A stretch of DNA of 9,689 bases from Conexivisphaera sp049976725 (lineage in GTDB: Archaea > Thermoproteota > Nitrososphaeria > Conexivisphaerales > Conexivisphaeraceae), in assembly GCA_049976725.1 (NCBI GenBank), contig JBMFHR010000032.1, positions 1 to 9,689 of the forward strand, in the 5' to 3' direction. The notes beneath the pieces were generated by a model, which had not been told where the DNA came from, searched no databases, and worked only from the letters and a program-made list of their open reading frames with translations. The position numbers and the translations under genes were made by a program. Of the stretch, positions 6,538-9,689 are shown piece after piece (the stretch's first letter is position 1; every line of letters starts with the position of its first letter).

Positions 6538-7299
6538 GTGCGCGTGAGGACGTGGAGGTTCGTCGTGGGCCAGCCGGCGCTGATACTCGAGGATCGCGTC
6601 AGGACACTCGTGATCTCGGACCTCCACGTGGGGCTCGAGGAGGAGCTCCGCCGCAACGGGGTGTTCCTGCCGTCGCAGACCGGGAGGCTGACTGAGAGGA
6701 TCCTGTCCATAGCGCGGGGGACCGGGGCGGGCAGGCTCGTGCTGCTGGGCGACGTGAAGCACTCGGTGACCGGAATAAGCCCCTACGAGCTGCGCGAGCT
6801 CCACGAGATGTTCTCCAAGCTGATATCCGCGTTCAGCGAGGTGATCATCGTGCCCGGAAACCACGATGCGGGTCTGGAGTCCATGGCGCTGGGCCCCATA
6901 AGGCTGGCGAGCCAGAGGGGCGTCGTGATGACCGTCGGCGGCAGGAAGGTGGGCCTCGCCCATGGGCACACTCGGGTGGACTTTCTGGCTGGCGTCGACC
7001 TGATCGTGGTCGGGCACAACCACTTCTACGTCAGGGGAGGTCCGGGCCACAGTTACCCTGTCTGGGTCAGGTGCGTGAGGTGCGGACCCGCCGAGGAGGT
7101 GCTTATAATGCCCGCCTTCAACGAGCTTCTCGGAGGCGCGTCGGTGGAGGACCTGGAGCCGCGCGGGCCGCTCACGAGGATCGTGATGGGAAGGGGCGAT
7201 CGGGCCGAGGTGTACATGCTGGACGGGTACTACCTGGGAACCCTGAGCTCCATCGGCGCCGGGCTGCTCCTAGACGCCGAGGCGGACGTTAACCCATAA
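6538..7299 (+). CDS. SbcD/Mre11-related metallophosphoesterase
   Basis: This is a 253-residue calcineurin-like phosphoesterase of the archaeal SbcD/Mre11-related group, homologous to bacterial DNA-ligase-associated phosphoesterases. Members bind two metal ions and cleave phosphodiesters or phosphomonoesters; the substrate of this group is not settled. All metal-binding motifs are present: DLHVG (D28, H30), GDVKH (D72), GNHD (N108, H109), AHGH (H142, H144) and GHNH (H160, H162). The rest of the protein (about 165-253) holds a CVRCG pair and a strand-rich tail. It is too short to carry the Mre11 capping and Rad50-binding regions. The start is GTG at 6538, with GTG 6544 as an alternative. RtcA follows within 30 bp on the same strand. 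The nearby DNA ligase is compatible with a role in processing nucleic-acid ends, which is inference. Confidence 0.9.
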   Translation: MRVRTWRFVVGQPALILEDRVRTLVISDLHVGLEEELRRNGVFLPSQTGRLTERILSIARGTGAGRLVLLGDVKHSVTGISPYELRELHEMFSKLISAFSEVIIVPGNHDAGLESMALGPIRLASQRGVVMTVGGRKVGLAHGHTRVDFLAGVDLIVVGHNHFYVRGGPGHSYPVWVRCVRCGPAEEVLIMPAFNELLGGASVEDLEPRGPLTRIVMGRGDRAEVYMLDGYYLGTLSSIGAGLLLDAEADVNP

Positions 7300-7302
7300 A
7301 TC
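7295..7302 (+). promoter_or_regulatory. Weak TATA-like element before rtcA
   Basis: CATAAATC overlaps the stop codon of the phosphoesterase gene and lies about 31 bp before the ATG at 7330, so it could start a transcript near 7325 with a leader of a few bases. It is the only AT-rich element here. Read-through from the phosphoesterase promoter is just as possible. Confidence 0.3.
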
Positions 7303-7329
7303 GCCTGGATGCCGTGCCAGCCCGAGCAC

Positions 7330-8403
7330 ATGATAGAGATAGACGCGAGCATGGGCGAGGGCGGAGGTCAGGTGCTGCGCTACTCGCTGGCGATAGCGGC
7401 GATAACCCGGCGCAGCGTGAGGCTCCGCAACGTGAGGGCGAAGCGCGACAGGCCAGGGCTGCAGATGCAGCACCTGGCAGCGGTCAGGGTGCTCGCCGAG
7501 ATCACGCGCGCGCAAGTGAGGGGGGACCGGCTGGGCTCCACTGAGCTGGAGTTCCGGCCCTCAGGGATCTTCGGCGGCAGGTACGAGGTTGACGTCGGCA
7601 CCGCCGGCTCGCTAACGCTGGTGCTGCAGAGCGCGCTGCCGGTGCTGGCCTTCGCTGACGCGCGGTCGGAGCTCCTGCTGCGCGGAGGCACGGACGTGCC
7701 GCGCAGTCCGACGTTCGACTACTTCTCGAGCGTGTTCCTGGAGCACCTCAGGCGCATGTCGTACGACGTGGAGCTGGAGCTGATCAGGAGGGGGCACTAT
7801 CCGCGGGGGGGCGGGGAGGTGAGGGCGCGCGTCCGGAGCATGGGCGCCCTGCGCCCCCTCAGGATCGATGGCAGGGGAGGGCTGCTCGAGATCGGCGGGA
7901 GGAGCCACGCGACGGAACTTCCCCGGCACGTCGCGGAGAGGCAGGCCAGGGCCGCCGAGGAGGAACTGAGGAAGCGGGGCGCGGATGTTCCCGTGCGTCT
8001 GGAGATCGAGGTGAGCGGAGGAGCGGGGCGCGGATCCGGCATAGCGCTGTGGGCCAGGACGGAGAACTCCATCCTGGGCTCGGACGCGCTGGGCGAGCGC
8101 GGCAAGCCGGCCGAGCTCGTGGGCAGGGAGGCAGCCAGGCTGCTCATGGAGGATCTGGCGACGGGGGCCGCGCTGGACCGGCACGCCTCGGACATGCTGG
8201 TGCCCTACCTCATGTTCGCCGACGGCAGGAGCGAGGTCTCGGGATCCTCGCTCACGTCGCACGCGCGCACGGTGATCGAGCTGGCCAGGCTGATCGCGCC
8301 GGAGATAGCCCTGCGCGTCGAGGGCGGCGACCGCGGGGGTCCGTTCAGGCTGACCGTGGAGGGGCAGCGGCCCCCTCCGGCTGGTGCCCCGAGGCTACGA
8401 TAG
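7330..8403 (+). CDS. rtcA: RNA 3'-terminal phosphate cyclase
   Basis: This enzyme uses ATP to convert an RNA 3'-phosphate into a 2',3'-cyclic phosphate through a histidine-AMP intermediate, giving ends usable by RtcB-type ligases. E. coli RtcA can also adenylate DNA 5'-phosphates. From the ATG at 7330 (357 aa) it begins MIEIDASMGEGGGQ, the normal family N-terminus, which is why this start is preferred over the ATG at 7309 that adds seven unrelated residues. Other landmarks are the FGG...VDVGTAGSLTLVLQ segment, the family signature RGHYPRGGGEV (154-164), which fits the pattern [RH]-G-x2-P-x-G3-x-[LIV], and the presumed catalytic H285 in LDRHASDML. Length is normal and nothing is missing. It follows the phosphoesterase on the same strand and converges on the NAPRT gene 9 bp away. 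No rtcB is visible in the window. Confidence 0.95.
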   Translation: MIEIDASMGEGGGQVLRYSLAIAAITRRSVRLRNVRAKRDRPGLQMQHLAAVRVLAEITRAQVRGDRLGSTELEFRPSGIFGGRYEVDVGTAGSLTLVLQSALPVLAFADARSELLLRGGTDVPRSPTFDYFSSVFLEHLRRMSYDVELELIRRGHYPRGGGEVRARVRSMGALRPLRIDGRGGLLEIGGRSHATELPRHVAERQARAAEEELRKRGADVPVRLEIEVSGGAGRGSGIALWARTENSILGSDALGERGKPAELVGREAARLLMEDLATGAALDRHASDMLVPYLMFADGRSEVSGSSLTSHARTVIELARLIAPEIALRVEGGDRGGPFRLTVEGQRPPPAGAPRLR

Positions 8404-8412
8404 CATAGAGCC

Positions 8413-9639
8413 TCAGGAGACCAGTGTGACGCTGGGCTTCTGCGCCCTCAGCAGGTCGAGCTTCGAGAGCAGCTCCGAGCGCAGCTCCCCCACGCTGCGA
8501 AGCTCGCGTACGAGGCGCCCTCCCTCAATGAGGGGGCTGAGCAGGGGTTCGTAGCCGGCCGGGGGAACCCAGCCGGCCGGCGCTATGTAATCGTGCATGG
8601 TGGAGCGGTTCCTGAACACGTCCTTCGCGCCGGATAGGTCGCCGCGCTTGGACCTGGGCCTCAGCCTGCCGTCGGGGCCCTCGACCTCCACGACCTTCAT
8701 GTTGAAATCGATGGAGGGGGCGTCCGAGACGCTGGTCCCTATGCCGAAGCCGTCGACGACGTCCGAGAGCTCGGAGACCTCCTTCTCATCTATGCCGCCT
8801 GACACGAATATTTTGACGCGCTTGCCGCCCCTCAGGTTGAGCTCCCACCTGACCTCCTCTATTATCTTCCTCCACTCGCCCCTGCGGCTTGAGGGGGTGT
8901 CCAGCCTGACGCCGTAAAGCCTGTCGCCCAGGGTCTCCAGCGCCATGATGGACTCCGTCTTCTCGTCGAATAGCGTGTCGACCAGAGCTATCCTGGGGAC
9001 CCCTGGGGGGAGCGCCCTGTCGAACGCCAGCCAGGCCTCCCTCTGATCGTCGAAGCAGAGTATGAAGCTGTGCGGCATCGTGCCCGAAGCCGGCAGCCCG
9101 AGGAGCTTCGAGGCGACGGTGTTGGAGAAGCCGTCGAAGCCGGCCATATACGCGCAGCGCTCTATCAGGGGGGCCAGCGCCGGGTGAGCCCTCCGGGTGC
9201 CGAAGCTGAGGAGCGTCTTGTCCCTGCCGGCGAGTAGCCTGAGCCTGGCAGCCTTCGTGGCTATGCCGGAAGCTGAGCAGAGGAACCCCAGGATCGCGGT
9301 CTCGTAACGGGCGAACTCGGCGTACCTCCCGCGTATCCTGAGGACCGGCTCGTACGCCGCGGTCCTGCTGGCCGTCTGGAAGATCTCGCCCTCCTCCATG
9401 GCCCACACGTCCACGGGGAGACCCTCGAGCAGCTTGGCCACCTCGTAGATGCCAGCGACCACCCCCCACTCGTCGGGGTAGGGGAGCTTCCTCGTGTAGA
9501 CCTCCACCGTGACCAGCGGGTTCCTCCCCGACTCCCTGAGCGCCCTCTCCACGTTCACGAAGTACTGATCGGTGACCTCGCCGCCCCTTATCTCGTCCTC
9601 CTTGGAGATCCAGAAGGTTCTGTCCGCGAGGTCCCTCAT
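8413..9639 (-). CDS. pncB: Nicotinate phosphoribosyltransferase
   Basis: This enzyme joins nicotinate to phosphoribosyl pyrophosphate to make nicotinate mononucleotide, in the NAD salvage (Preiss-Handler) pathway in the cytosol. The 408-residue protein follows the Thermoplasma-type family. Visible motifs are an N-terminal GEVTDQYF (20-27), SFGTRRAHP (145-153), ASGTMPHS (184-191), VDTLFDEK (220-227), RLDTPSSRRG (245-254), FVSGGIDE (278-285) and FGIGTSV (298-304), the last a phosphate-binding loop. Relatives carry a four-cysteine zinc knuckle in the C-terminal domain. Here the matching segment (about 340-366, FRNRST...PAGWVPPAGYEPLL) has no cysteine; the only cysteines are C121, C162 and C195. 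The active-site region looks intact, so activity is expected. The start is ATG, with a strong TATA box 28 bp upstream, so the transcript is probably leaderless. Confidence 0.95.
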   Translation of the reverse strand: MRDLADRTFWISKEDEIRGGEVTDQYFVNVERALRESGRNPLVTVEVYTRKLPYPDEWGVVAGIYEVAKLLEGLPVDVWAMEEGEIFQTASRTAAYEPVLRIRGRYAEFARYETAILGFLCSASGIATKAARLRLLAGRDKTLLSFGTRRAHPALAPLIERCAYMAGFDGFSNTVASKLLGLPASGTMPHSFILCFDDQREAWLAFDRALPPGVPRIALVDTLFDEKTESIMALETLGDRLYGVRLDTPSSRRGEWRKIIEEVRWELNLRGGKRVKIFVSGGIDEKEVSELSDVVDGFGIGTSVSDAPSIDFNMKVVEVEGPDGRLRPRSKRGDLSGAKDVFRNRSTMHDYIAPAGWVPPAGYEPLLSPLIEGGRLVRELRSVGELRSELLSKLDLLRAQKPSVTLVS

Positions 9640-9663
9640 GCCGTGCGTGCGATCCTGCGGAGA

Positions 9664-9671
9664 TATTTATA
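9664..9671 (-). promoter_or_regulatory. TATA box of the nicotinate phosphoribosyltransferase gene
   Basis: TATAAATA on the minus strand is the best TATA match in the window. Its centre is about 28 bp before the ATG at 9639, placing transcription start at or within two or three bases of the ATG. The remaining 18 bp to the window edge show nothing further. Confidence 0.75.
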
Positions 9672-9689
9672 CTTGAGGCGCCGTCAGCT

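Overview
The window looks like chromosomal DNA of a GC-rich (roughly two-thirds G+C by eye), probably thermophilic archaeon. Several gene families point that way: an archaeal/eukaryal-type ATP-dependent DNA ligase, an archaeal SbcD/Mre11-related phosphoesterase, an archaeal-type RtcA, a Thermoplasma-type nicotinate phosphoribosyltransferase and a geranylgeranyl-reductase-family flavoprotein. TATA-like boxes lie about 22-29 bp before several start codons, no Shine-Dalgarno sequences were seen before the starts checked, and GTG/TTG starts are common. Together these suggest mostly leaderless transcripts. The lineage cannot be fixed from the sequence alone; a Thermoproteota-like (TACK) archaeon is a guess.

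Layout. Positions 1-332 hold no convincing intact gene. They contain GC-rich palindromes and a coding-like but interrupted reading frame running left. Positions 333-2737 carry two leftward flavoprotein genes: a GGR-family FAD oxidoreductase (1709-2737), followed by a CoA-disulfide-reductase/NAD(P)H-oxidase-type enzyme (333-1682) whose TATA box overlaps the stop codon of the first. A 62-bp divergent promoter region separates these from a rightward DNA ligase (2800-4461) and a small two-helix membrane protein (4479-4916). That gene overlaps tail-to-tail with a leftward radical SAM gene (4880-6493). A second, 44-bp divergent promoter leads to a rightward Mre11-like phosphoesterase (6538-7299) and RtcA (7330-8403). 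RtcA converges, 9 bp apart, on a leftward nicotinate phosphoribosyltransferase (8413-9639), whose strong TATA box lies at the right edge.

Function. The recognisable theme is nucleic-acid end chemistry (ligase, phosphoesterase, RNA 3'-phosphate cyclase) mixed with redox and NAD metabolism (two flavoproteins, NAD salvage). Most genes are conserved housekeeping types. I see no transposon, CRISPR array, tRNA or rRNA, and no clear novel multi-gene system. The points most worth checking are the zinc-knuckle-less NAPRT, the unassigned membrane protein, the compact divergent promoters and the unexplained left edge.
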